Origin: Mycobacterium sp.
GTDB lineage: Bacteria > Actinomycetota > Actinomycetes > Mycobacteriales > Mycobacteriaceae
NCBI GenBank assembly: GCA_025965815.1
Contig: JAOPWF010000163.1
Span: 1 to 30,881 of the forward strand
Direction of reading: 5' to 3'
DNA: 30,881 nucleotides
Part shown: piece after piece, positions 7,977 through 15,774 of the stretch
Position numbering within the stretch: position 1 is the first letter of the stretch
Layout: each line of letters begins with the position of its first letter
The notes under the pieces: model-generated
Told to the model about the DNA's origin: nothing
Database searches by the model: none
Seen by the model: only the letters and a program-made list of their open reading frames with translations
Made by a program: the position numbers and the translations under genes

Positions 7977-8387
7977 ATGAGCGTGGAATCAAACCCGAAG
8001 ACGAATGAATCGATCGGCGAACTGGTGGCGGAACTGACGTCACAGACAGCGAGGCTGGTCCGTGACGAGTTGCGGCTCGCGCAGAAGGAGTTCCACGAGT
8101 CCGCCAAACATGCCGGCATCGGTGCGGGCCTGTTCAGTGTGGCGGGTCTGCTGGCCGTCCTGGGGCTGGCGAGCCTGATCGCCGCAGGCATTGCGGCGTT
8201 GTCGTTGGTGTTGCCGGTATGGACGTCCGCGCTGATCGTCGCAGCGGTGCTCTTCGTCGCCGCCGGTATCGCCGGCCTGCTCAGTAAGAAGGAAGTGGAG
8301 CAGGCATCGCCCACTCCCGAACAGACGGTCGCGAGCGTGAAAGAAGACATCCACGAGCTGAAGGAAGCGCGTCATGACCGCAGCTGA
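7977..8387 (+). CDS. Phage holin family / Actinobacterial holin-X (DUF1469-like) membrane protein
   Basis: A 136-residue protein with the pattern of PF07332: a charged N-terminal amphipathic stretch (SIGELVAELTSQTARLVRDE, LRLAQKEFHESAKHAGIGAG), then two membrane helices (FSVAGLLAVLGLASLIAAGI and SALIVAAVLFVAAGIAGLL) and a charged tail. ATG 7977 has GGGGG ten bases upstream; an upstream ATG at 7935 has no ribosome site. It overlaps the next gene by 14 bases, so the two are translationally coupled. In actinobacteria this pair is a common envelope-stress or membrane cassette; no phage genes are nearby, so the holin name should not be read as a lysis function. Confidence 0.87.
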   Translation: MSVESNPKTNESIGELVAELTSQTARLVRDELRLAQKEFHESAKHAGIGAGLFSVAGLLAVLGLASLIAAGIAALSLVLPVWTSALIVAAVLFVAAGIAGLLSKKEVEQASPTPEQTVASVKEDIHELKEARHDRS

Positions 8388-8655
8388 CGGCGTTCGACCC
8401 GAACCGGGCCCCGACGCGGGCATCGACGACATTCAGGCCGACATCGAGCAGACCCGGGAAGAGCTCGGTGAGACCGTCGGAGCCCTGACCGCCAAGCTCG
8501 ACGTCAAAGGCCGGGCACAACAGAAGGCCGCCGAGACAAAAGCCCAGATCACCCAGAAGGTCCAGCAGAGCAAAGAGCCCCCTCTGCCGGTGGCGGCGGC
8601 CGCACTCACCGTCGCCGTCATCGTCGGCCTCGTGCTGTGGAGACGCCGCCGCTGA
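8374..8655 (+). CDS. DUF3618 domain protein with C-terminal membrane anchor
   Basis: Ninety-three residues. The block DIEQTREELGETVGALTAKLDVKGRA is the DUF3618 signature, followed by a predicted helical, lysine/glutamine-rich stretch (QQKAAETKAQITQKVQQS), then one membrane helix (LPVAAAALTVAVIVGLVLW) and a terminal arginine cluster RRRR. The start overlaps the 3' end of the holin-X gene by 14 bases, which supports co-translation. The two proteins together make a typical small actinobacterial membrane operon of unknown function. Confidence 0.88.
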   Translation: MTAADGVRPEPGPDAGIDDIQADIEQTREELGETVGALTAKLDVKGRAQQKAAETKAQITQKVQQSKEPPLPVAAAALTVAVIVGLVLWRRRR

Positions 8656-8685
8656 CGGTCACCTTCTGAGGAGGTCCGAGGTGGC

Positions 8686-9324
8686 ATGCTGTGTCGGGTG
8701 AGCGGTGTTGATCGCGACACATTGACCACCTATGCCACTGCGGCGCGAAGTTTCGCACGGCTGGTTCACGCCATTGAGGACGGGCAGTGGGACGGCCCGG
8801 GCCTGGGCCAGTGGGATCTGCGGTCGCTGGTGGGACACACGTCACGCTCCCTCACGACGGTTGCCACCTACCTGCTGACCACGGCCGAGCGTGAAGACAT
8901 TGCGAGCGCCCGGGACTACTACGTCCGCGCCAATGCCGCGGCGGCAGCCATGGGTCAGTCCGCGGTCGCCGAACGCGGCAGGCAGGCCGGCAGGGACCTC
9001 GGTGTTGACCCTGTGGCGGCGGTCGACACGCTGGTCGAGAGCGTGCTCGATCAGCTGGCGAATGCCGAGGACGGACGGATCCAGGTTATCGGCGGGCTCG
9101 GTATACGGCTGTCCGAGTATCTGCCCACACGGACCTTCGAACTCGCCGTGCACAGCCTCGACATCGCCGCGGCAGTGGACATTTCGTTTACATTGCCGGA
9201 TGAGGTGCTTTGCGAGGCCACGGTTCTGGCGGCGCGTATCGCGGTAGCGCTCGGTGACGGCCCAACGGTGCTGAACTCGCTGACCGGGAGGACATCCTTA
9301 CCACCGTCGTTCTCTGTGGTCTGA
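8686..9324 (+). CDS. Maleylpyruvate isomerase family, mycothiol-dependent enzyme (MDMPI_N / DinB-like)
   Basis: A 212-residue protein. The N-terminal four-helix DinB-like domain shows GPGLGQWDLRSLVGHTSRSL with the first metal-ligand histidine, and the later metal site is in the block RTFELAVHSLDIAAAV (Glu and His-x2-Asp pattern). This is the arrangement of mycothiol-dependent maleylpyruvate isomerase-type proteins, which use mycothiol with a divalent metal. GAGGTGGC lies immediately before ATG 8686; a GTG at 8698 is an alternative start. The substrate is not known; no gentisate or aromatic-ring genes adjoin it. The short C-terminal part after LTGRTSLPPSFSVV ends without an extra domain. Confidence 0.85.
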   Translation: MLCRVSGVDRDTLTTYATAARSFARLVHAIEDGQWDGPGLGQWDLRSLVGHTSRSLTTVATYLLTTAEREDIASARDYYVRANAAAAAMGQSAVAERGRQAGRDLGVDPVAAVDTLVESVLDQLANAEDGRIQVIGGLGIRLSEYLPTRTFELAVHSLDIAAAVDISFTLPDEVLCEATVLAARIAVALGDGPTVLNSLTGRTSLPPSFSVV

Positions 9325-9427
9325 GCGCGGAGCGTCAAGGCGGCAGATCGTTCGGCCGGCCTCGGTTGCGGCGATTCGTCCGGGGTATCCCGCGCTTGCG
9401 AGGGCCCTGAGCGAAAGGAACACCTCC

Positions 9428-10048
9428 ATGAAGATGCAATCGGTCATGACCTGGGCGGCCGTGGTCGTGGTGCTGACGATCTCCGCCGGCTGCAGCCGTT
9501 CGGGGAGCGACCAGGCGGCGACAAGCAGCACGTCAGCCGCAATGACCAGCGCCACGACCACGGCGGCGGCCAATCAGGCGCACAACAACACGGACGTGTG
9601 GTTCGTCCGCCACATGATTCCGCATCACCAGCAGGCCGTCGAGATGAGCGACATCGTTCTGGCCAAGCAGGGAATCGATCCACGGGTGACTGAGCTGGCC
9701 CGGCAGATCAAAGCCGAACAGAGCTCCGAGCTGGAGATGATGCAGGGCTGGCTGAAGCAGTGGGGTGACCCCCCGATGCCGTCGGGAGATATGACCACGA
9801 CGGCGATGTCTGGTGGTGACGGCATGCTGACCGAACGCGAGCTGACAGCGTTGAGGGACGCGCAGGCTCCGGACGCCAACACGCTGTTTCTGACCCAGAT
9901 GATCGCCCATCACCAAGGAGCGATCGCCATGGCGCAGACGGAAACCGAGGACGGCCAGTATCCGGCGGCGGTGCAGTTGGCGCGCAGCATCGTGACCACC
10001 CAGCAACGGGAGATCGACACGATGAAGAACCTCCTGAGCTCCCTATAG
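9428..10048 (+). CDS. DUF305 family lipoprotein
   Basis: A 206-residue exported protein. The N-terminus has a short hydrophobic core and the lipobox ISAGC with the lipidated cysteine at residue 22, followed by a Ser/Thr/Ala-rich linker to about residue 50. The DUF305 ferritin-like domain comes after it, with the paired signatures VRHMIPHHQQAVEMS and TQMIAHHQGAIAMAQ. Each contains a Met-x2-His-His motif that is a probable metal-binding site. Members are often found near copper or other metal-resistance genes; here it precedes the ChrB-MFS unit by about 70 bases on the same strand but is separated from it by a likely promoter. Metal binding is inferred, not seen. Confidence 0.9.
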   Translation: MKMQSVMTWAAVVVVLTISAGCSRSGSDQAATSSTSAAMTSATTTAAANQAHNNTDVWFVRHMIPHHQQAVEMSDIVLAKQGIDPRVTELARQIKAEQSSELEMMQGWLKQWGDPPMPSGDMTTTAMSGGDGMLTERELTALRDAQAPDANTLFLTQMIAHHQGAIAMAQTETEDGQYPAAVQLARSIVTTQQREIDTMKNLLSSL

Positions 10049-10090
10049 GTCGTCAACGCCGTCCCATCGCCGATGCGCCACCGTTCACTA

Positions 10091-10106
10091 TGTAACTGCC
10101 GTTACA
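10091..10106. promoter_or_regulatory. Palindromic operator overlapping the chrB promoter
   Basis: TGTAAC and GTTACA flank TGCC: a perfect inverted repeat with 6-bp arms over 16 bases, ending nine bases before the chrB GTG. The sequence TACACT at 10103-10108 fits a -10 element, placing the transcription start close to 10115-10116, at the GTG itself. So the palindrome overlaps the promoter, and the mRNA is probably leaderless. ChrB proteins are known chromate-responsive regulators, so autoregulation is the likely purpose. No clear -35 was found. Confidence 0.62.
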
Positions 10107-10115
10107 CTCTGCAGT

Positions 10116-10664
10116 GTGGCGAATCTAGAGGCCGTGCCATGGCTGGTGCTGGTGGTTCGGGTACCTGCGGAACCGTCCCGGCACCGGGTGGCCGTGTGGC
10201 GTGAGCTGCGCCGTGCCGGCGCGGTCCTGCTCGGGCAGGGCGTCTGGGCCGTCCCCGAAGCGCCGGTATTCGCCGACGGAATCGCGCGGACTCTCGAGTT
10301 GGCGCGACGTGGCGACGGCGATGTCATGGTGCTGAGCGCGGCCGGGCGGGCCGAAGCGGACGCGGCGGCCCTGGAGGCGCTGTTCACCGCAGAGCGGGCC
10401 GACGAGTGGGCCGAGTTCAGGGCTGAGTGCGCCAAGTTCGATGCCGAGATCGACAAGGAAATCCGAATCGCCAAGTTCACGATGGCCGAACTCGAAGAGG
10501 AGGAACAGAGCCTGGAGCGGCTACGCCGGTGGCATCGCGAACTGTCGGCACGCGATGTGTTCGGCGCGCCGGGCGCAGCCGAAGCGGGTCAGCAGCTCAA
10601 GCACAGCACCGAACGGCTCGCCGACTACACTTCTCAGGTGTTCGCTGCACTGCATCAGATGTGA
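10116..10664 (+). CDS. chrB: Chromate resistance protein ChrB-type regulator (N-terminal domain protein)
   Basis: A 182-residue protein. The N-terminal part PWLVLVVRVPAEPSRHRVAV, WRELRRAGAVLLGQGVWAVP and the following PVFADGIARTLELARRGDGDV are typical of the ChrB N-terminal domain. The C-terminal half is acidic and helical (AEWAEFRAECAKFDAEIDKE-like region, then MAELEEEEQSLERLRRWHRE), matching the shorter ChrB version that lacks the C-terminal rhodanese-like domain. Translation begins at GTG 10116 without a Shine-Dalgarno, consistent with a leaderless start right after the -10 element. The MFS gene starts 9 bases after its stop, so they form an operon. ChrB of Ochrobactrum acts as a chromate-sensing regulator; here that is inferred by family. 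Confidence 0.85.
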   Translation: MANLEAVPWLVLVVRVPAEPSRHRVAVWRELRRAGAVLLGQGVWAVPEAPVFADGIARTLELARRGDGDVMVLSAAGRAEADAAALEALFTAERADEWAEFRAECAKFDAEIDKEIRIAKFTMAELEEEEQSLERLRRWHRELSARDVFGAPGAAEAGQQLKHSTERLADYTSQVFAALHQM

Positions 10665-10673
10665 AGGGGCGTA

Positions 10674-11882
10674 ATGAGTTCCGATTCTGACCCGGGCGAG
10701 GCGCTGAACGCCCCCAAGGCGCCGCCGGCCGGTCGCTTCGGCCCACGCGGCGCGTTACTGCCCTTGTACGCAGCAGGTTTCGTCACGGCGTTCGGCGCCC
10801 ACAGCATCGCCGCGAGCCTCGGCGGCTACACCGGCGGTCAGCACGCCTCCCTGCTGTCGCTGGGCCTGCTGCTCGCCGTGTACGACGGCGCGGAAGTGGT
10901 GCTCAAGCCGGTGTTCGGTTCCGTGGCGGACCGCGTCGGTGCCCGGCCGGTGCTCATTGGTGGTCTGCTGGCGTTTGCGGCCGCCTCGGCGGCGTTTGTG
11001 CTTGCCGGGAATCCAGCGCTGGTCGGCCTGGCGCGCCTCGGTCAGGGCGCCGCCGCGGCGGCGTTCTCGCCGGCGGCCGGGATGCTGGTGGCACGGCTCA
11101 CGCCGGAGGCTGGCTGGGGTGGCGGATTCGGTCGTTACGGCGCTTGGAAGGGACTGGGCTACACCCTGGGCCCGCTGCTGGGCGGGGTGTTGATCGCGTT
11201 GGGCGGTTATTCGACGCTGTTCGCGACCTTGGGGATGCTCGGTGCCGCGGTGGCCGGCTGGGCTGCCGTGGCCGTTCCGGCCGCGCCGCCGCTGCCGCGG
11301 GCCCGGCAGACGGTGGCCGATCTGGTCCGCCGCCTCGGTAGCGCCGGGTTCGTGCGACCGACCCTCGCGCTCGCCGCGGCGACCGCGGCGTTGTCCGTCG
11401 GAGTCGGGTTCCTCCCCGTCGTCGGTGCCACGCGGGGGCTCGGCCCGCTGGCGACCGGCGCAGTCGTGTCATTGCTGGCCGGCGCCGCGGCGTTGATTCA
11501 GCCGCGCGCCGGGCGGGCACGTGATGGCGGCCGCATCGGTGACCGCGCCGGGTTGGCCGCCGGGCTGGCCGTCGCCGCATCAGGCTGCGTCGCCGTGCTG
11601 ATACCCGGTATCACCGGGCTGGTGGCCGCCGCCATCCTGATCGGGTGCGGCGTGGGCGTGATCACGCCGATCGGGTTCGCCTATCTCGCCTCGGCCACGC
11701 CCAGTGAGCGGCTGGGTCAAACTCTCGGCGCCGCCGAAGTCGGCCGCGAGCTCGGCGACGCCGGGGGTCCCCTGCTGATCGGCGCCATCGCCGCGGCCGT
11801 GACCCTCACGCCTGCACTCCTGGTCCTGGCCGCACTCCTCGCCGTCACCGCGACCGTCGTCGCCGCTCCCATGCGTGATTAA
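10674..11882 (+). CDS. MFS transporter, co-transcribed with chrB
   Basis: A 402-residue permease with about 12 hydrophobic segments. The loop 2-3 signature is GSVADRVGARPVLIGG (the G-x3-D-R-x-G-R-R pattern), and RLGQGAAAAAFSPAAGMLVA resembles transmembrane helix 4-5 of drug exporters. GAAGGGG lies seven bases before ATG. It follows chrB after a 9-base gap, an arrangement also reported for actinobacterial chromate-resistance clusters in which an MFS protein sits beside a ChrB-like regulator. The substrate could be chromate or another oxyanion or drug; nothing in the sequence settles this. Members of the usual ChrA chromate-transporter family are not present in the window. Confidence 0.85.
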   Translation: MSSDSDPGEALNAPKAPPAGRFGPRGALLPLYAAGFVTAFGAHSIAASLGGYTGGQHASLLSLGLLLAVYDGAEVVLKPVFGSVADRVGARPVLIGGLLAFAAASAAFVLAGNPALVGLARLGQGAAAAAFSPAAGMLVARLTPEAGWGGGFGRYGAWKGLGYTLGPLLGGVLIALGGYSTLFATLGMLGAAVAGWAAVAVPAAPPLPRARQTVADLVRRLGSAGFVRPTLALAAATAALSVGVGFLPVVGATRGLGPLATGAVVSLLAGAAALIQPRAGRARDGGRIGDRAGLAAGLAVAASGCVAVLIPGITGLVAAAILIGCGVGVITPIGFAYLASATPSERLGQTLGAAEVGRELGDAGGPLLIGAIAAAVTLTPALLVLAALLAVTATVVAAPMRD

Positions 11883-11938
11883 GGTGGACTCTCCACCCCG
11901 GCCAGCGCACGAGACGTCGATACAGGAGCTTCCGATCG

Positions 11939-12676
11939 ATGACCGTTCTGGTGTTCGGACTGATCGTCGTGGCGGGGTTCTTCACCGGCTTGGTGGGCTT
12001 TGTCACCGGCCTGGCCTCAGTGGTCTCCTACCCCGCGCTGTTGGCGGCCGGACTCTCACCGGTGACGGCCAACGTCACCAACACAGTGGCGATGGTGGCC
12101 GTCAGTGCCGGGTCCACGACCAATTCCGCGGCCGCGCTTGCCAATGACCGACGCACCCTGGTCAAGTACGCGATCTGGGCGGCCGCCGGCGGGTTGGTGG
12201 GCGCCGCAATTTTCCTGCTCGCACCATCGGGATCGTTTGAACGCGTCGTCCCGTTCCTGGTCGCCGCGGCGTCGTTGACGCTGCTTATTCAACCGAGGCT
12301 GCGCGCTTTGGCGGGCAGCCGCGAGTTCCCGGTGATCTATCCGGTAGGTGTGTTCGTGGTCTCCATCTACGGCGGCTACTTCGGCGCCGGGGCGGGCGTC
12401 ATGTTCTTCGCGCTGATCCTCGTGGCCACATCGGAAACAATGTTGCGCGCAAGCGTGCTCAAGAGCGTCTTCACCGGGATATCGAACACTGTCGCCGCGA
12501 TCGGATTCGCCATTTTCGGACCCGTGCACTGGCTGGCCGCCGTGGCCATGGCAATTGGCGCCTTCGTCGGCGGCTGGTGCGGCCCACCCGTCGTCAAAAT
12601 CATGCCACCCACCTATCTGCGAATTGCCGTTGCGATCGGCGGGCTGGGTCTCGCGTTATGGCTATTCTTCAAATGA
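11939..12676 (+). CDS. TauE/SafE family sulfite exporter-like membrane protein (copy 1)
   Basis: A 245-residue membrane protein with about eight hydrophobic segments. It opens with VLVFGLIVVAGFFTGLVGFVTGLAS and VSYPALLAAGLSPVTANVTNTVAM, the family repeat 1, and repeats the pattern in the second half (VSIYGGYFGAGAGVMFFALI and SVLKSVFTGISNTVAA). CAGGAG is ten bases before ATG 11939. It lies 57 bases after the MFS gene on the same strand, so it may be part of the chrB unit. Family members move sulfite, sulfoacetate or related anions; chromate and sulfate chemistry overlap, which fits a location beside chrB, but this is inference. Confidence 0.88.
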   Translation: MTVLVFGLIVVAGFFTGLVGFVTGLASVVSYPALLAAGLSPVTANVTNTVAMVAVSAGSTTNSAAALANDRRTLVKYAIWAAAGGLVGAAIFLLAPSGSFERVVPFLVAAASLTLLIQPRLRALAGSREFPVIYPVGVFVVSIYGGYFGAGAGVMFFALILVATSETMLRASVLKSVFTGISNTVAAIGFAIFGPVHWLAAVAMAIGAFVGGWCGPPVVKIMPPTYLRIAVAIGGLGLALWLFFK

Positions 12677-12723
12677 CTCCGGCTGACAAATAATTGCGCG
12701 GGGCTTCAGGCCCGATGACCAAA

Positions 12724-13404
12724 TCATGAGCGACCGCCAACCGCGTACGGAATCTCACCCGACTCTCCGGGCAGCAGGCGGGACAGCGCCTGGTCGATGC
12801 AATCCGACCAAGGTCTACCGTCGAGCGGGTGGGCTCCATGGTCACCCGCGAAGGCACTGGAGATGACCACGTCGGGGTTGAGCGTTCCGAGCAACTCAAG
12901 GCTGGATGCCAACGCGGTAGCGTCGCTGATGCCGTTGATGTAGCCTGCCGTCCACTCCCCCGTTGCACTGAGCCACACAGTGTCGCCGGTGAAGAGGTAG
13001 GTCGCCTCGCCGGCGCCACGCACCTGGTAGCACGTGCTCCCCGGTGAGTGCCCTGGCGTAGGGATGACCTCGACGTCGTTGGAATCGACATGTCTGCTGC
13101 CGATCGGGATATCCACGTGCGCAAAGCGTCCGATGTCGATCAACTCGATGACCGGGGCATGGAGTCGGGAACCGAAGTGACTGGAGATCCGCGAGAGCAT
13201 CGGGCCCGCCTCGTCCCGATGCGAAAGGTATTGATGCGCAATACCTCCGAGGTCACTGAGCTGGTCGAAGTCTGCGTCGCCGGCCACGGAGTAGAACATG
13301 GCATTGCCTGCGGACGGCGCCGTCCACAGGTACGCGTGCGTCGTCAGCCCGGGAAATGGGGAGTCGGTACGTGTCTCCCACAGGTCGGCACGGATCTGTC
13401 TCAT
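12724..13404 (-). CDS. MBL-fold metallo-hydrolase
   Basis: A 226-residue protein from ATG 13404 (AAGGGA ribosome site about 10 bases away). It has the metallo-beta-lactamase layout: HAYLWTAPSAGNAMFYS, GGIAHQYLSHRDEAGPM (first metal motif degenerate, HRDEAG rather than HxHxDH, as in the HRDEAG subgroup), EVIPTPGHSPGSTCY (third metal His), YLFTGDTVWLS (bridging Asp) and a C-terminal segment with HPLDGRPWSDCIDQAL. It is convergent with the TauE-like gene, about 47 bases away. Active-site residues other than the first motif look normal. Substrate unknown; the deviations in the first motif suggest a non-lactamase hydrolase or a binding role. Confidence 0.85.
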   Translation of the reverse strand: MRQIRADLWETRTDSPFPGLTTHAYLWTAPSAGNAMFYSVAGDADFDQLSDLGGIAHQYLSHRDEAGPMLSRISSHFGSRLHAPVIELIDIGRFAHVDIPIGSRHVDSNDVEVIPTPGHSPGSTCYQVRGAGEATYLFTGDTVWLSATGEWTAGYINGISDATALASSLELLGTLNPDVVISSAFAGDHGAHPLDGRPWSDCIDQALSRLLPGESGEIPYAVGGRS

Positions 13405-13505
13405 GGTGCAGGGTCCCTTCGGCTCGTTGATGGGTCGAAGCACGATCGTGCGACCTGAAGCGCCCTTGAGGTCAAGTGATTCGTAGCGGCGACTTCGTCT
13501 GTGCG

Positions 13506-14470
13506 TCAGGCCAGTCCGTCGAGGCGCCAGATCTCGAGCGGTTCGCGCGTGTCTTCACGGTGGCGGTGCCCAGTGAGCTGACCCGGCACCGGTGAGCGCG
13601 TTACGTGTCGCGCCACTGATGACAACCGATCCCACCGGCGCGAGCGCCTCGATGTGGGCCGCGACATTCACCGTGTCACCGATCACCGTGTAATCACGCC
13701 GCCTGCCATCACCGACCACTCCGACGACGGCGGACCCGGTATTGATCCCCGCCCTGAACCTCGGCCATTCCGATGGCGAATCGCGACGAGTTGCGCGGCG
13801 TTCTGGAAGTTCAGTGCGGCGCGAGCGGCCCTGGCGGCGTGGTCGGGATGGTCCACGGACACGTTGAACGTCACCATGACCGCCTCCCCGATGAAACGGT
13901 CAACGCGTCCACCGGCGGCACGGATGTCCGGAAGGACGGCCTCCAGATAGGTGTTCAGCATCGTGCGCACAACATCGGGAGGATGCTCTTCGGAGAACTT
14001 CGTGAACCCCTCCAGGTCGGGGAAGAATACAGTGACGTCGCGCGTAGCGCCCGCGACATCGTCGAGGTACAAGTCGCTGAAGCGCTCGTCGTTCGCATCC
14101 GCGCCGACGCCGTCGCGATCGACGCGAAGGCGGCGATCATCAGGACCTGCCAGATCCAACGACCACGCCGCCCACCCGGCCACCGTCGCCAACAGGGCGA
14201 ACGCCGCGGCGATCACCAGTCCGATCGGGACCGCCACCACGCAGCCGGCGTTCGGGTGTGAGATCAGAACGCGGGGGGTGGCGAGCGCACGCAGCCCGAG
14301 AAAGGCGGCGGACGCGACGAACGACATCGATACGAGAACCAGACGCGCGTCGCGCGTCGCCGCGCCGAGGTGCCCACCGACCATCCAAGCGCGGCGGCAC
14401 CGAGCACGATCCAGAAGTGCGACGGCTGATGGTCCCAGCGGTGGTCGATCGTAGGCCTCGCGAGCAACAC
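13506..14470 (-). pseudogene. Class III adenylate/guanylate cyclase, decayed by several frameshifts
   Basis: The reverse strand carries an adenylate cyclase in pieces. A first frame opens HQPSHFWIVLGAAALGWSVG; the next frame continues RDARLVLVSMSFVASAAFLG (membrane domain) and, after an internal loss of membrane segments, reaches the catalytic block VTVFFPDLEGFTKFSEEHPP and LNTYLEAVLPDI, then GGRVDRFIGEAVMVTFN. A third frame carries EWPRFRAGINTGSAVVGVVG and DYTVIGDTVNVAAHIEALAP; a last one gives REPLEIWRLDGLA and TGA at 13506. The catalytic block has the first metal Asp, but the usual K-x2-GD is RFIGE here. With three or more frame changes and a deletion the gene is very unlikely to work. Confidence 0.82.
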
Positions 14471-14527
14471 TACGAGGCCGCACGGCTCAATGCTCCCACC
14501 GCCGCCAACGGGTCTGAGGCGAATCTG

Positions 14528-14854
14528 TCAATTGCCGTGAGTGGCTGGGCTATGTTGCGTTGACCGATAGTCGAGCACCGAACGCCAGTATTCCTCCGGA
14601 ATCTCCCCGTTGGACCGAAGAACCATGGCCAACCCGGTCGCCATCGCTACACCAAGCAGGCCCAGCCACAACCCTGCGAGGCCCATGATCAGCCACAGCA
14701 CCGTGGTGAGCTGCGGCCACGGGGCAACGATGGCGAGTCCCGGCGCGAAAAAGAAGCCGGTTCCGATGTACCAGGACGATCCGGCCCGGTCCGACCTCAG
14801 CACGAACCGCAACCACCGTGAGATCGGAGGGCTGGAACCTTTGTGCTCCTGCAT
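14528..14854 (-). CDS. Small membrane protein of unknown function
   Basis: A 108-residue protein from ATG 14854 with GGAGAGGAAAG upstream. Two hydrophobic segments lie between about residues 30 and 80 (WYIGTGFFFAPGLAIVAPW and LTTVLWLIMGLAGLWLGLL), with a polar C-terminus SNGEIPEEYWRSVLDYRS. I do not recognise the family. It lies between the cyclase remnant and the next membrane protein, all on the minus strand. A GGTTA/GGGTGC pair with 17 bases between (minus strand, plus coordinates 14888-14915) resembles a SigF/SigB-type promoter upstream of it. Confidence 0.72.
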   Translation of the reverse strand: MQEHKGSSPPISRWLRFVLRSDRAGSSWYIGTGFFFAPGLAIVAPWPQLTTVLWLIMGLAGLWLGLLGVAMATGLAMVLRSNGEIPEEYWRSVLDYRSTQHSPATHGN

Positions 14855-14887
14855 GAGCTTTCCTCTCCGTCAACGCCGCTGGTGACA

Positions 14888-14915
14888 GCACCCACGTTGC
14901 CGCGTTGAGGTAACC
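14888..14915 (-). promoter_or_regulatory. Possible SigF/SigB-type promoter of the small membrane protein
   Basis: On the minus strand GGTTA (plus 14911-14915) is followed after 17 bases by GGGTGC (plus 14888-14893), close to the mycobacterial SigF consensus of GGTTT and GGGTAT. A small inverted repeat TACCT-TCG-AGGTA lies just outside it at 14924-14936. Only a motif match. Confidence 0.3.
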
Positions 14916-14961
14916 GCCGCAATTACCTTCGAGGTAGTGCAAGCCAACCGCCTGGCGCGGT

Positions 14962-15519
14962 TCAGTGCGCGAGGATCTTGATGACCAGGACGAGTGCGCC
15001 AATGCCCGCCAGGGCGCCAACGGCTACCACCTGCTGCCACCACCGCAGCTGCGCTCGACGTACGGCAAGCAGCGCGATGAGGCCGAGTTCGCCAACGACA
15101 AACCACATCGCAATCCACATCGCGGTATACGTGCTGAGCCAACCGAAGCCGGCAGCCATCAGGACCAATGTCGGCACGATGGCCGCCTCAAGAATTTGGC
15201 CCGACGTCCGGAGCATCCCGAGCGCGGCCCTCCCCCGCGGGGCTCGGCCGTATACGCCGAGGTCTGCGACCCAGTCGGCCAGCAGGCTCGAGGCCCACAG
15301 TCCCCCGGTAGCAACGGCGACGTCGAGTACCCGCGCCCAGGCATTGGTGTCGTCGGTTGTGTAACGCGCCAGCACCGCCAAGGTGGCGAGGCAGGAGAAC
15401 GCACCGTAGAGACGTTCCCGCAGGAGAGCCACGACGTGCTCGACCGGGACGTCCCCCTCCCCGGAACCGGGGGCCGCGGGATCGGGCGCGGGAGAGTGTG
15501 GTTGAGCCGTGCCAGCCAT
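14962..15519 (-). CDS. Membrane protein of unknown function
   Basis: From ATG 15519 the protein has 185 residues; an upstream TTG at 15549 has a fair AGGA site and could be the start. The N-terminal 25 residues are Pro/Ala-rich and polar (MAGTAQPHSPAPDPAAPGSG). Hydrophobic segments follow: YGAFSCLATLAVLARY, WARVLDVAVATGGLWASSLL, QILEAAIVPTLVLMAAGFGW, TYTAMWIAMWFVVGELGLIA and VVAVGALAGIGALVLVIKIL. So four to five membrane helices are likely. The family is not recognised. It is divergent from the carboxylic acid reductase, with about 255 bases between the starts. Confidence 0.7.
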   Translation of the reverse strand: MAGTAQPHSPAPDPAAPGSGEGDVPVEHVVALLRERLYGAFSCLATLAVLARYTTDDTNAWARVLDVAVATGGLWASSLLADWVADLGVYGRAPRGRAALGMLRTSGQILEAAIVPTLVLMAAGFGWLSTYTAMWIAMWFVVGELGLIALLAVRRAQLRWWQQVVAVGALAGIGALVLVIKILAH

Positions 15520-15774
15520 GTCTCTGCAGGAAGTTACCAGCAGAGGCAAGCCCTGTTCCTGCTGGCGGGGGGTGTCGATGGGTGTCAGCGGTGATGATCT
15601 TGATCCGCTGCAACGGAAGTCTGGAGCCGGAGCCCGCTGGGGTCGGCCACGAGGGAGTGGCGGGATGGCCTTCTCTCGACGTCCGCTCGGATGTGAAGAA
15701 GGTCACACTCACAGGCAGGAAGCAACTCCCTGCCGTGCGCGCTCCTGCCAAAAGACGTCCCGGAAAGGCGACAA

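Noticed and set aside
7007..8350. Open frame of 447 codons on the minus strand
   Set aside because: Lies over sthA and the holin-X gene, both well supported on the plus strand.
7977..8655. Phage lysis cassette
   Set aside because: The holin-X and DUF3618 pair is a common chromosomal actinobacterial membrane operon; no other phage genes lie near.
12699..12714. Small hairpin between the TauE gene and the MBL gene as a terminator
   Set aside because: The stem is short and has an internal mismatch; too weak to support.
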